Positions 16,973 through 25,342 of a stretch of DNA of 64,000 nucleotides are shown piece after piece. The translations under genes were made by a program, and so were the position numbers. The stretch comes from Rhizosphaericola sp047606825. GTDB lineage: Bacteria > Bacteroidota > Bacteroidia > Chitinophagales > Chitinophagaceae. The first letter of the stretch is position 1; every line of letters begins with the position of its first letter. Under the pieces are notes generated by a model. That model did no database searches. It saw only the letters and a program-made list of their open reading frames with translations, and had not been told where the DNA came from. The stretch lies in contig JASGDY010000093.1 of NCBI GenBank assembly GCA_047606825.1, positions 1-64,000 on the forward strand, read 5' to 3'.

Positions 16973-18688
16973 CTATCCGCGGCTATTGGCATCGTTCATC
17001 CTGATACGACGACCTTTGTAGGTCTTGCCGTCGATAGCCTTGATCATTTTGTTGGCGGAATTCCTGTCCACTTCGACCCAGCTGTTCATTTCGCGCATGT
17101 CGATCCTTCCCAGTTCATCTTTGCTCATGTCACTCATGTCCAGTACGAACTGCAGGAAGCTGGCCTTGTAAAATCCGTCCTTGGTACCGAGGTTGACGAA
17201 AAGACGCTGCATGTCTCCACTGGATTCGCGGCTGTATCTTTCGCGGCCGCCTCTTTCGCCACGGTCTCTGTCACGTCCCCTATCCCTGTCTCTGCCGCCA
17301 CGCTCTTCGCGACCGCCACGTTCTCTTCGAGAAGAAGAACCGGCTTCTCCGCGTTCACGCTCACGCATGTTGAGGTCTGGGGCATTTTCGTAGTAGTTGA
17401 GGAAACGGTCAAATTCCATGACGGACAACCTGCGCAGGATGTCTTCCTTGCTGACGTCCGCAAATTTTTCCATAAGTGCGGGCATGTATACGTCCAAATT
17501 GCGGGACTGTATATCAAGGTTGAGCACCTTGTCCATGAAGGACATGAACTGTTTGCGGCAGACTTCCGTACCACTTGGGATGTCCATTTTGTGGAAAGGC
17601 GCTTTGACCAATTTTTCGATCTGGCGCAATTTGAACAGTTCACGGGAATGTACGATGCTCATGCTGATACCTGTCAGACCTGCGCGACCGGTACGGCCGG
17701 AACGGTGCGTATAGACTTCCGTGTCGTCCGGAAGCTCATAGTTGATGACGTGGGAGATGCCCTGAACGTCGATACCGCGTGCGGCAACGTCCGTCGCAAT
17801 CAACAACTGCAAAGTCTTCTCACGGAAAGATTTCATTACCCTGTCGCGCTGTTGCTGGGTCAAGTCACCGTGCAATGCATCGATGTCGTACCCTTCACGT
17901 GTGAGTTTTTCTGCAATGTTCTGTGCGTCGAGTTTCGTCCTGGTAAATATGATACCATAGATACCGGGATTGTAATCTATCAACCGTTTCAATGTCTCGT
18001 AACGATAGCTTGCGCTGGTCACGTAGTATTGGTGTTCGATGTTTTTGTTGGTGGTGTTGACCGTACCAACCGTGATTTCCAACGGATCGCTCATGTACTT
18101 TTTGGTTACACGGCGGATTTCGTTAGGCATTGTCGCACTGAACAGCCAAGTGTATTCACGTATTGGCGTGTTCTGGAGGATGAACTCGATGTCATCCTGG
18201 AATCCCATGTTGAGCATTTCATCTGCCTCATCAAGCACGACATATTTTATCTGGTCGAGCTGTATTGCTTTGCGTTCAATCAAGTCGATCAAGCGACCCG
18301 GAGTAGCCACGACGATATCGACACCTCTTTTGATGTCGCGTATCTGCATGGAAATGGAACTACCACCGTAAACCGCAACGACATGCACGCCAGGCAGGTG
18401 TTTCTTAAATGCGGTGATTTCCTTTACAATCTGTAAACACAATTCACGAGTAGGGCAGACAATTAAAGCTTGTGGGAACTTTTGGTCCTTATCGATTAAC
18501 TGCAATAAGGGGAGACCAAAAGCGGCAGTCTTACCGGTACCTGTCTGGGCCAACCCAATCATGTCCTTTGTTCCACTTAACAAGGCAGGAATTGCTTTTT
18601 CCTGAATAGCTGTGGGGTTTACGAAGCCCAGATCATTGGTAGCCTTTACCAACTGTTCTTCCAAACCCAATTCTTCAAATGTTACCAT
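16973..18688 (-). CDS. DEAD-box RNA helicase (CsdA/DbpA type)
   Basis: This ATP-dependent RNA helicase likely acts in ribosome assembly or RNA decay. The 571-residue product has the Q motif, Walker A AQTGTGKTAA, DEAD (VLDEADEML), SAT and the C-terminal HRSGRTGRAG motif. A low-complexity Arg/Gly/Glu/Asp-rich linker follows (about 445-490). A DbpA-like RNA-binding domain (about 493-565, RLFVNLGTKDGFY and GKTYKGRRIRM) ends the protein. It interrupts the aromatic cluster but has its own -7 box upstream. Confidence 0.95.
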   Translation of the reverse strand: MVTFEELGLEEQLVKATNDLGFVNPTAIQEKAIPALLSGTKDMIGLAQTGTGKTAAFGLPLLQLIDKDQKFPQALIVCPTRELCLQIVKEITAFKKHLPGVHVVAVYGGSSISMQIRDIKRGVDIVVATPGRLIDLIERKAIQLDQIKYVVLDEADEMLNMGFQDDIEFILQNTPIREYTWLFSATMPNEIRRVTKKYMSDPLEITVGTVNTTNKNIEHQYYVTSASYRYETLKRLIDYNPGIYGIIFTRTKLDAQNIAEKLTREGYDIDALHGDLTQQQRDRVMKSFREKTLQLLIATDVAARGIDVQGISHVINYELPDDTEVYTHRSGRTGRAGLTGISMSIVHSRELFKLRQIEKLVKAPFHKMDIPSGTEVCRKQFMSFMDKVLNLDIQSRNLDVYMPALMEKFADVSKEDILRRLSVMEFDRFLNYYENAPDLNMRERERGEAGSSSRRERGGREERGGRDRDRGRDRDRGERGGRERYSRESSGDMQRLFVNLGTKDGFYKASFLQFVLDMSDMSKDELGRIDMREMNSWVEVDRNSANKMIKAIDGKTYKGRRIRMNDANSRG

Positions 18689-18710
18689 CTAATTATAATT
18701 AAAATTTTTG

Positions 18711-18718
18711 CAAAGTTA
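18711..18718 (-). promoter_or_regulatory. Candidate -7 box of the DEAD-box helicase gene
   Basis: Read on the minus strand this is TAACTTTG, a full match to the Bacteroidota TAnnTTTG element, 23 bases before the helicase ATG. No clear TTTG is seen at the -33 distance. It lies in the 95-base gap after tyrA, so the helicase can be transcribed apart from the aromatic operon. Confidence 0.5.
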
Positions 18719-18783
18719 CGTTAAAAGGTTGGGGTATGTAAAATATATATGAAAAAACCGGTAAATTATAGGCTTTCTTTGTG

Positions 18784-19650
18784 TTATTTCTTCAAAACAC
18801 GGCCTATTTTGTTGGCATTCTGCATCAATTCACCGAGCCTTGTCTGGTCTTTTGTCTCCAAACTGTCGCGAAACTTCTGCAACTGCGCGATATGTTCGTT
18901 CAGTACGTCGAGTACATGCTCTCTGTTTTGGAGCAATATCGGCACCCACATCGTAGACGGACTTTTGGCCAGACGCACCGTACTTTCAAAACCCGCACTT
19001 GCCAATGCAAAAATAGCTTCTTCCTTTTTTTCTTTTTCCAAAACCGTATTGGCGAGGGCAAACGAAGTAATATGCGAAATATGGCTGATGTACGCCACAT
19101 GCTCGTCGTGTGCATCCGTCTGCATGTACACGATGTGCATCCCAATGCTCTGGTAAATCTTGCCAACTACGCCCAACACGTCAGCATCGCTCTCTTCCCG
19201 ATTGCAAAAAACCACTGCCTTGTCGACAAACGCGCCATGTACCGCGGCTTGCGGCCCGCTAAATTCGGTTCCCCACATCGGGTGCGTAGGCAGGTAACGG
19301 CTGCGTCTGGGATGATGCACAACCGCATTGACGAGATTGGTTTTGGTGGAACCTGTGTCGATAACCATCTGCCTGTCCACCTCGTCCAAAACAATCGGCA
19401 AAAGCTGCACGCAGGCATTGACAGGAACTGCCAACACGACGAGGTCAGCTTTTTTTACGGCTTCCTTTAGTGGTAAGATTTCATCCACAAGGCCGAGTTC
19501 GAGCGCTTTTTGTTCATGTTCGCGACTAAGGTCGGTGCCGATGACATGAGCTGTCAGATGCTTGTCCTTCAATGCCAAAGCAATCGAACCTCCTATCAAG
19601 CCAAGTCCTATGATTGCTGTTGTGTGAACTGTTGGAGTGTTTTCGTCCAT
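18784..19650 (-). CDS. tyrA: Prephenate dehydrogenase
   Basis: TyrA oxidatively decarboxylates prephenate to 4-hydroxyphenylpyruvate, the tyrosine branch. The 288-residue product has the Rossmann motif AIIGLGLIGGSIALALK near the N-terminus, the VLAVPVNA strand, DTGSTKTN and the THPMWGTEFSGP motif containing the substrate-binding His. There is no ACT domain, so feedback through a fused domain is not expected. It lies 115 bases downstream of the aminotransferase gene on the same strand. Confidence 0.94.
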   Translation of the reverse strand: MDENTPTVHTTAIIGLGLIGGSIALALKDKHLTAHVIGTDLSREHEQKALELGLVDEILPLKEAVKKADLVVLAVPVNACVQLLPIVLDEVDRQMVIDTGSTKTNLVNAVVHHPRRSRYLPTHPMWGTEFSGPQAAVHGAFVDKAVVFCNREESDADVLGVVGKIYQSIGMHIVYMQTDAHDEHVAYISHISHITSFALANTVLEKEKKEEAIFALASAGFESTVRLAKSPSTMWVPILLQNREHVLDVLNEHIAQLQKFRDSLETKDQTRLGELMQNANKIGRVLKK

Positions 19651-19692
19651 TGTTTTTGCTTTTCTTTTCTTGAAGAAAAATGATTGTTTCTG

Positions 19693-19744
19693 CCCACAGG
19701 GTCTGTTGCCTACGGTGCTGCTTCGCGGTCGGGATACTGTGCGG
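19693..19744 (+). repeat. Hairpin element, possible diverged member
   Basis: The 3' part (TCGGGATACTGTGCGG) closely matches the 3' arm of the element at 10001-10030. CCCACAG at 19693-19699 can pair with CTGTG at 19737-19741, giving a longer loop. It lies between tyrA and the aminotransferase gene. Confidence 0.35.
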
Positions 19745-19764
19745 AGAAGAAACCTACGACAGCC

Positions 19765-20913
19765 TTACTTTTCTTTAATCCTACGAATCGCCTCATCAAA
19801 CCTTTCGATGCTTCCGCAAAGGCTTACCCGCACATATTGCTCACCCTCACTTCCGAAAATACCGCCGGGCGTGATGAATACATTGTGGTTATACAATATA
19901 TCGTCCGCCATCGCGTAGCAGTCTTTGTACCGGGACGGAATCTTTGCCCACATAAACATGCCAACCTGCGATTGGGAATAGACACAACCCAAAGTATCCA
20001 AAAGTTCATATACTTTCCCGCGCCTTTCGGCATAGATTTTATTGACGGAATCGTGCCAGTCCTTACCCAAACTCAATGCTTTCACGGCTGCCAACTGCAA
20101 GGGTTTGAACATACCGCTGTCCATGTTGGACTTGAATCGCAGGACTTCGTTGACGCGGTCAGGATGCGCGATGAGCATTCCCACACGCCAACCCGCCATA
20201 TTGTGCGATTTGCTGAGCGAGTTCAACTCAATGGCGACGTCCGACGCGCCTGGGACGCTTAACAAACTAATCGGGTTGTCGTTGAGGATAAAACTGTACG
20301 GATTGTCGTGTATCAACAATAGCTGGTGCTTCCGCGCAAAAGCGACCAATTTTTCAAATACATCAATCGACGCGGGCTGTCCGGTCGGCATCTGCGGATA
20401 ATTGACAAACATCAGTTTGACACCATCCAAACCGTTGTTTTCGATAGCCTCAAAATCAGGATACCAATCGTTTTCGGCTTTCAAGGCGTAAGGTACGAGC
20501 TCGGCGCCGGTCAACGCGACATTGCTGGAATAGGTCGGGTATCCAGGATTGGGCACCAGCACCTTGTCACCGGGATTGAGATAGGTCATGCAGATGTGCA
20601 TGATGCCTTCCTTACTTCCCATGAGCGGCAGCACCTCCGTGTCAGGATTGACGTCAACATGGTACCATGTTCCGTACCAGTCGGCGATTGCCTTGCGGAG
20701 TTCGGGAATGCCTTTGTAACCTTGATAACCGTGGTTGTTGGGACAAGTCGCCGTTTCCTGTAATTCCTTGATGACGTCGGGATGCGGAGGGAGGTCGGGG
20801 CTACCGATAGCGAGGCTGACAATGTTTTTTCCTTGTTTGTTCAACTCCTCGATTTCACGGAGTTTCTTGGAGAAATAATATTCTTTGATGTGTTGAAGAC
20901 GCTGTGCGACCAT
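19765..20913 (-). CDS. Class I/II PLP-dependent aminotransferase
   Basis: The 382-residue product is a fold-type I aminotransferase with SLAIGSPDLPPHPDVI at the N-terminus and LMFVNYPQMPTGQPAS. The PLP Lys lies in the LNSLSKSHNMAGWRVGML motif, with a C-terminal Arg region RVSLCGSIERFDEAI. Its place between pheA and tyrA suggests that it transaminates phenylpyruvate and 4-hydroxyphenylpyruvate or prephenate. Its sequence type is shared with aspartate and LL-diaminopimelate aminotransferases, so that substrate call is inference from context. Confidence 0.9.
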   Translation of the reverse strand: MVAQRLQHIKEYYFSKKLREIEELNKQGKNIVSLAIGSPDLPPHPDVIKELQETATCPNNHGYQGYKGIPELRKAIADWYGTWYHVDVNPDTEVLPLMGSKEGIMHICMTYLNPGDKVLVPNPGYPTYSSNVALTGAELVPYALKAENDWYPDFEAIENNGLDGVKLMFVNYPQMPTGQPASIDVFEKLVAFARKHQLLLIHDNPYSFILNDNPISLLSVPGASDVAIELNSLSKSHNMAGWRVGMLIAHPDRVNEVLRFKSNMDSGMFKPLQLAAVKALSLGKDWHDSVNKIYAERRGKVYELLDTLGCVYSQSQVGMFMWAKIPSRYKDCYAMADDILYNHNVFITPGGIFGSEGEQYVRVSLCGSIERFDEAIRRIKEK

Positions 20914-21020
20914 ATTTTTGAATTGAGAATGGATACTTAAGAATTGTGAATTACCAATGATTTGCCAATTATCAGCGCGATTTTCTTTATTCTTTAATCA
21001 TAATTCCAAAAAAACCTACA

Positions 21021-21860
21021 TCAAAAGGTCTTTCCCTTTTGGTAGATACCGTATATTTTTAGATTACGGGAATGTGGGACGATAGCCGACAAGGTGCGAT
21101 GAAACTTGTCGATATTGTCAAATTCCAAATCCGCATGGAAACTGTATTCCCAGTTGGAACCTGGTATCGGCAGACTCTGGAGCTTGCTGAGGTTGACGTC
21201 GTTTTCCGCGATTTTGCCCAATACATTTGCAAGGCTACCCTTGGTATGGTCGGTATAAAAGTAAATGGACGCCTTGTTGGCATTTTCGACTTCGCGTACC
21301 TGATCGGCACGTTTCAACATCAGGAAGCGTGTATAATTTTTTTTCATGGTGTTGATTTCCGGAGCGAGGATGTTGAGGTCATGGATTTCGGCGGCGGTGA
21401 CGCTGGCGATGGCAGCGATGGTTTTGTTTTTGTTTTCCCGGATTTTCTGCGCACTCAGCGCCGTGTCTTCCGACTCTACGAGCTTCCAGTTGTGCTTGTC
21501 CAGGAAATCGCCGCATTGCAGCAACGCCATCGGATGCGAATGAACTTCGCGGATGTCCTCCATCGCCACGCCCGGCAATGCCATCAGGTTTTGACGGATG
21601 GTCAGATACACCTCGCCGATGATACGCAAGTTGCTCTTTTTCAAAAGATTGTAGTTGGGAAGGATGCTGCCTGCAATAGAGTTTTCGATGGCCATCGTAC
21701 CGCCGTTGCCTTGGGTCTTGTTGCCGGCAATGGATACGACCTCCTTGAACGTACCGCAGCATACCATCTCAGTATCCGCACCCCAGAATTTCTTGGCCGC
21801 CTGTTCATGAAAACAGCCGCGGTAGCCCTGTATCGAAACCTTGTTAGCCTGTTGTTCCAT
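21021..21860 (-). CDS. pheA: Prephenate dehydratase
   Basis: PheA converts prephenate to phenylpyruvate. The 279-residue product has the periplasmic-binding-like catalytic domain with VSIQGYRGCFHEQAAKKF, IENSIAGSILPNYNLL and the HSHPMALLQC motif. The catalytic Thr motif appears as KNYTRFLML (about 185-193). A C-terminal ACT domain (about 200-279, SLANVLGKIAENDVNLSKLQSLPIPG) should bind Phe for feedback inhibition. No chorismate mutase domain is fused; that activity is on the DAHP synthase. It is first in the cluster, behind a probable attenuator. Confidence 0.96.
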   Translation of the reverse strand: MEQQANKVSIQGYRGCFHEQAAKKFWGADTEMVCCGTFKEVVSIAGNKTQGNGGTMAIENSIAGSILPNYNLLKKSNLRIIGEVYLTIRQNLMALPGVAMEDIREVHSHPMALLQCGDFLDKHNWKLVESEDTALSAQKIRENKNKTIAAIASVTAAEIHDLNILAPEINTMKKNYTRFLMLKRADQVREVENANKASIYFYTDHTKGSLANVLGKIAENDVNLSKLQSLPIPGSNWEYSFHADLEFDNIDKFHRTLSAIVPHSRNLKIYGIYQKGKTF

Positions 21861-21885
21861 TTAATTTTTCGCAATGATGATAAAC

Positions 21886-21911
21886 AAAAAATCCCGGTCA
21901 TCAGACCGGGA
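21886..21911 (-). terminator. Leader terminator ahead of pheA (putative attenuator)
   Basis: TCCCGGTC (21892-21899) pairs with GACCGGGA (21904-21911) around ATCA, and on the minus strand six T follow. It ends about 25 bases before the pheA ATG, and no upstream minus-strand gene needs terminating here. The competing pairing is CCCGATC (21948-21954) with the 21904-21910 arm, read on the minus strand as GATCGGG with CCCGGTC, seven pairs including one G-U. That pairing would block the terminator. Confidence 0.75.
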
Positions 21912-21953
21912 CAATACTATTTAGTGAACAGTTTCAGCAAATAATTACCCGAT

Positions 21954-22013
21954 CTACTTTGTTTCAAAGTAGAAAAAGTAAAAAAAGCCAAAAGTGCTGC
22001 TGGTACGTATCAT
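21954..22013 (-). CDS. Putative Phe/Tyr-rich leader peptide of the aromatic cluster
   Basis: A 19-codon frame reads MIRTSSTFGFFYFFYFETK, with six Phe and two Tyr in nine consecutive codons. It lies between a good promoter (22075-22106) and the leader terminator (21886-21911). Its last codons overlap a hairpin (21954-21972, CTACTTTG with CAAAGTAG). The antiterminator segment starts at the G of its stop codon. A ribosome stalled at Phe codons would leave that segment free to pair; one reaching the stop would cover it and allow termination. Caution: the T/C-rich codon run resembles low-complexity tracts seen in other gaps here, so the Phe content could be accidental. Confidence 0.55.
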   Translation of the reverse strand: MIRTSSTFGFFYFFYFETK

Positions 22014-22074
22014 AATAAATCAAGTAAAAGTAAAAACAACCCTACGATTCTGTACTTCGATTATCAAACCGACA

Positions 22075-22106
22075 CAAATGTAAACGCCAAATAATTAGCA
22101 CACAAA
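22075..22106 (-). promoter_or_regulatory. Promoter of the pheA leader
   Basis: On the minus strand, TTTG (22106-22103) is followed after 20 bases by TACATTTG (22082-22075), matching the Bacteroidota consensus. The start point should fall near 22068, giving a leader of about 200 bases before pheA. Confidence 0.65.
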
Positions 22107-22136
22107 TTTTTTTTCTTAAAAATAAATAAATGAACA

Positions 22137-22168
22137 TTTGTTAGTAAAAACAAAAGACCATATATTTG
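22137..22168 (+). promoter_or_regulatory. Promoter of a putative small RNA
   Basis: TTTG (22137-22140), 20 bases, then TATATTTG (22161-22168) is a full match to the Bacteroidota promoter. It is divergent from the pheA leader promoter, and the two -33 boxes lie about 30 bases apart. No plus-strand gene follows until ndk at 24675. Confidence 0.7.
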
Positions 22169-22173
22169 CGAAC

Positions 22174-22330
22174 CATCGACGGAAAATGTCCTTCGAATGA
22201 TGTCGGCCTCTAACGATTAAGTATCTCTGCCGTCTTCGATTGCTTGTTTTTATTTACGTTTCCAATCATTCACTTAAACGACTATACACCAAGAAAAAAG
22301 TTCCATTAAAAAGTGGAACTTTTTTTTATT
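22174..22330 (+). ncRNA. Putative small RNA between promoter and terminator, about 155 nt
   Basis: The segment has a strong promoter at its head, an intrinsic terminator at its tail (22295-22324 plus T run) and no credible coding frame. Near the 5' end ATCGA plus CGG pair with CCG and TCGAT, bracketing 22178-22238. It matches neither the SRP RNA domain IV consensus nor an obvious 6S layout by eye. The minus-strand reading of 22180-22240 shares short blocks with the post-lon hairpin (AAGACGG and TAGAGnCCGAC). Function unknown. Confidence 0.55.
22294..22330 (+). terminator. Terminator of the putative small RNA
   Basis: AGTTCCA (22299-22305) pairs with TGGAACT (22314-22320), extended by A/T pairs, and is followed by a run of T. 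The nearest gene to its right, the FKBP gene, ends on the opposite strand and has its own terminator. Confidence 0.8.
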
Positions 22331-22404
22331 ATGCGGTAAGCACAAGTCAAAAACGATTCGTTTTCTCCCAAAGGGAGCATTTACCTTCGGAGAGAAAAGT
22401 TCAA

Positions 22405-22434
22405 AAACAACACAGCCTCGGCATGGAGGCTGTG
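22405..22434 (-). terminator. Terminator of the FKBP gene
   Basis: CACAGCCTC (22411-22419) pairs with GAGGCTGTG (22426-22434). On the minus strand TTGTTTTTG follows. It lies 27 bases beyond the FKBP stop codon. Confidence 0.85.
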
Positions 22435-22460
22435 CAAAAAGATAAAAGATTGTGGTCTAC

Positions 22461-23459
22461 TTATTTTTTAGGAACTGCGGGAGCTGCCGTCTTTGGTGCT
22501 GCACCTTTTTGCTGCTCCTGCAATTTTTTCAACATTTGAGGGTCAATCTTCGGCCCGGCATGTTGTGCTGGCTTAGGGCTTGGCGTTCTAACATCCAATA
22601 CTTCCACGTCAAACACTAGGTTGGAATTAGCGGGGATTTTACCCATTGGCTGAGGGCCATAACCCATGAAGCCGGGGATAATGATCTTGCCTTTGCCACC
22701 TTTTCCAAATTCCTTCAAGCCGGATTCCCAGCCTGGGATGACCATGTGTTGGCCCAATACAATCTTGAGGGAATCATTGCGTTTCAGGTTGCTGTCAAAT
22801 ATGGTATCATTCTTCATCAGGCGTCCTTCGTATTTTACGGCCACTTCCAGACCGGAATCAGCCTTGGCAGTAGGATCGCCAGGGTTGTCCAATACGACGA
22901 AAACGCTGTCTTTGGTCATGGTAGCCTTGAGGTTGTTATCTTTGATATAAGCCTGTACATCGGTCATTTCATGGCCTTTTTCCTTGCTGATTTCTTTAGC
23001 GATGTCGGCATACACATCAGCTTCCGTCTTGTACTTAGCAAGGATGGACACCTTACCGACAATCTGGGAGCCTTTGGTAAATATAGGGTTTTCCTGCATG
23101 ATGTTCCGGGCAATCAATGTATCGACATTGACCCTAAACTCGGCACTGTCACCTACCCGCATCAAGGGGAACAGCTCGGTATAGTTCATGTCATGGTGGT
23201 TGACCGTATCGACTCGGTTGTATTGCGGCATACCAGTGTATGTAGAATAGATAAGCGAATCTTTCTTACCTTTTTTCTTAATGCTGAACTCCACGTTGAA
23301 TTTAATAAAATCGCCTGTCTTCAACACGGAATCTTTGATGTCTTTTCCAGCGAAGAGTTTGTATTCCAGACCGTCTTTTGTCTTTTTGTAGCTACCACCT
23401 TGGCAAGCACAAAACAGGATGGCTACGGCGGCCACGCATAGGGATAATAATTGTCTCAT
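22461..23459 (-). CDS. FKBP-type peptidyl-prolyl isomerase lipoprotein
   Basis: This is a predicted periplasmic folding catalyst. The 332-residue product starts with a lipoprotein signal (LFCAC, Cys about residue 19). A first domain (about 25-130) resembles a degenerate FKBP. The second (about 195-290) has FKBP features: VAVKYEGRLMKNDTIFDSN, HMVIPGWESGLKEFGKGGKGK and the IPGFMGYGPQPMGKIPANSN segment. A Pro/Gln/Ala-rich tail ends it. It lies 50 bases downstream of the DHH phosphoesterase gene on the same strand. Confidence 0.9.
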   Translation of the reverse strand: MRQLLSLCVAAVAILFCACQGGSYKKTKDGLEYKLFAGKDIKDSVLKTGDFIKFNVEFSIKKKGKKDSLIYSTYTGMPQYNRVDTVNHHDMNYTELFPLMRVGDSAEFRVNVDTLIARNIMQENPIFTKGSQIVGKVSILAKYKTEADVYADIAKEISKEKGHEMTDVQAYIKDNNLKATMTKDSVFVVLDNPGDPTAKADSGLEVAVKYEGRLMKNDTIFDSNLKRNDSLKIVLGQHMVIPGWESGLKEFGKGGKGKIIIPGFMGYGPQPMGKIPANSNLVFDVEVLDVRTPSPKPAQHAGPKIDPQMLKKLQEQQKGAAPKTAAPAVPKK

Positions 23460-23509
23460 TATTTGGACGTTTGATTTAATTTAATGATAGATTTATTTGT
23501 TTTCTGATT

Positions 23510-24541
23510 TTATATGATTGGTTCATAAGGAATGGAAAGCTCGGTTTCGTAGGCCTCCAATACATCCTTGAATTTTCTGACGGCATCCTCCAGCGGTTCG
23601 GTGCTGATGCCTCCTGCGGCGTTTTTGTGTCCGCCGCCGTTGAAATGCGCCCTGGCAAACCTGTTCACGTCAAAAGTTCCTTTGCTGCGGAAGCTCCACT
23701 TGCGTGCATTTTCGTCCCGGTCGATGACTATCGCGGCAAATTTGATACCTTCCAAGGCTAACATATAGTTGACCAGCCCCTCGGAGTCACCGGTCTGCGT
23801 ATTGAAATGTATCAAATCCGAACGGGGGATGACCATCAATGCCGCATTGTATTGGTAAAAAACCTCCATCCTGTTGAGCAACGCATTGCCCAAGAAACGC
23901 AGGCGCGTCTCGCGGAAACTGTCGTAAACCTTTTCGTGGATGGCTGTGTGGTTAAGTCCTATGTGTTTGAAATGGGCGACAATCTGGTGCACACTCGCCT
24001 TGGTAGACACAAAACGGAACACACCCGTGTCGGTCATCAAACCAGTATACAGACAGGTCGCGATCTCCCTATCAATCAAATGCGCATATCCAGCATCGGC
24101 GATGAAATCATAGACCATCTCACAAGTCGAACTCTTTTGGACGTCACTGACACCATACTGAAAAGCTTTTTTCTGCGGTTCTTCGTGGTGGTCAATCAAG
24201 ACCTTGACGGCAGTGCTTTTTTCCAAAAGGAGCTCCATGTTCTTCGTCCGCGAAAATACGTTGAAATCGAGACAGAAAATAAAATCGGCATCTTTTATCA
24301 GCGATTCGGACAAGGCAAGGTTGGATTCGTAATCTATTACTTCCTTGCATCCTGGCAGCCAGCTCAGAAAGTGCGGCCAATTGGTGGGAGATATGACCTT
24401 TGTCCTAAATCCCAACTTACGCAAAAAATGGGAAAGTCCCAACGTAGATCCCAACGCGTCGCCGTCAGGCTTCTGGTGCATGGTAATCACTACATCCCCA
24501 GACGTGGACAATAAAGGATAAAAATCGGTAATAGCCTCCAT
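23510..24541 (-). CDS. DHH-family phosphoesterase (NrnA-like)
   Basis: Members degrade short oligoribonucleotides and dephosphorylate pAp in the cytosol. The 343-residue product has the DHH domain metal motifs VITMHQKPDGDALGST and LIDHHEEP, plus the DTGVFRF segment. The C-terminal DHHA1 domain carries the glycine-rich GGGHKNAAGG motif. The length fits bifunctional oligoribonuclease/pAp phosphatase NrnA. It is divergent from ndk and upstream of the FKBP gene, with which it may form an operon. Confidence 0.92.
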   Translation of the reverse strand: MEAITDFYPLLSTSGDVVITMHQKPDGDALGSTLGLSHFLRKLGFRTKVISPTNWPHFLSWLPGCKEVIDYESNLALSESLIKDADFIFCLDFNVFSRTKNMELLLEKSTAVKVLIDHHEEPQKKAFQYGVSDVQKSSTCEMVYDFIADAGYAHLIDREIATCLYTGLMTDTGVFRFVSTKASVHQIVAHFKHIGLNHTAIHEKVYDSFRETRLRFLGNALLNRMEVFYQYNAALMVIPRSDLIHFNTQTGDSEGLVNYMLALEGIKFAAIVIDRDENARKWSFRSKGTFDVNRFARAHFNGGGHKNAAGGISTEPLEDAVRKFKDVLEAYETELSIPYEPII

Positions 24542-24621
24542 AAAGTGCGCAAAAATCCTATTTTCAAACTATATCGGCAAATATTTTTTACGGCATTTAT
24601 CATAAAATATACAAAATACGG

Positions 24622-24652
24622 TTGCATATTCCTAGGCATAAGCTTATTTTTG
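24622..24652 (+). promoter_or_regulatory. Promoter of ndk
   Basis: TTG (24622-24624), 20 bases, then TATTTTTG (24645-24652). The ndk ATG follows 22 bases later. Confidence 0.6.
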
Positions 24653-24674
24653 CGGCTCAAAATAAAAAAGCCCC

Positions 24675-25091
24675 ATGAGCAACAGAACATTTACGATGGT
24701 CAAACCGGACGCTACGGCCAACGGCCACACCGGTGCTATCCTGGACCAAATCATCAAAGCAGGTTTCAACATCGTCGCGTTGAAATGGACGAAACTGACC
24801 AAGGAACAAGCTGGTGCGTTCTACGAAGTGCACAAAGAACGTCCTTTCTACGGCGAACTGGTGGACTTTATGAGCAGTGGTCCCATCATTGCAGCGATAT
24901 TGGAAAAAGACAACGCAGTGGCTGATTTCCGTACATTGATCGGTGCGACCAATCCGGCAAACGCTGCGGAAGGAACCATCCGCAAAAAATTTGCCGAATC
25001 CATCGAAGCAAATGCCATACACGGTAGCGACAGCGACGAAAACGCGAAAATAGAAGGCGACTTCTTCTTCTCCCGTTTGGAAAGATTCTAA
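24675..25091 (+). CDS. ndk: Nucleoside diphosphate kinase
   Basis: Ndk transfers the gamma phosphate of ATP to other nucleoside diphosphates through a phospho-His. The 138-residue product begins MSNRTFTMVKPDA and carries the active-site block NAIHGSDSDENA with the catalytic His near residue 116. It has the expected family length. It is a single gene with its own promoter and terminator. Confidence 0.98.
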   Translation: MSNRTFTMVKPDATANGHTGAILDQIIKAGFNIVALKWTKLTKEQAGAFYEVHKERPFYGELVDFMSSGPIIAAILEKDNAVADFRTLIGATNPANAAEGTIRKKFAESIEANAIHGSDSDENAKIEGDFFFSRLERF

Positions 25092-25144
25092 GAGCTTAAC
25101 ACAGAAAACGTCTTTTTACAGTAAAGAAGTAAGAGATATTTTAG

Positions 25145-25175
25145 AGAACCCCGCAAATTGCGGGGTTCTTTTCTG
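25145..25175 (+). terminator. Terminator of ndk
   Basis: GAACCCCGCA (25146-25155) pairs with TGCGGGGTTC (25159-25168), followed by TTTTCTG. Confidence 0.9.
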
Positions 25176-25342
25176 TATTAACCCCATCCCCCTACCCTTC
25201 TTCCTTCGGCGATGGGAGCCTTTCATCCAAAGAGGCTGATATTCTCTTTGTCTTTTGTTTGTTTAAAGAGGATCAACTACCGATGGTTGAATATCGACAC
25301 CTTTCCGTCTTCTCCGACATCTAATTACCCTATCTTGCACCT

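Noticed and set aside
22174..22330. 6S RNA or SRP RNA identity for the small RNA
   Set aside because: The SRP domain IV consensus is absent, and a long rod with central bubble could not be drawn with confidence.
22240..22539. 99-codon plus-strand open frame after the small RNA
   Set aside because: It crosses the small RNA terminator and the FKBP terminator and runs antisense into the FKBP gene.
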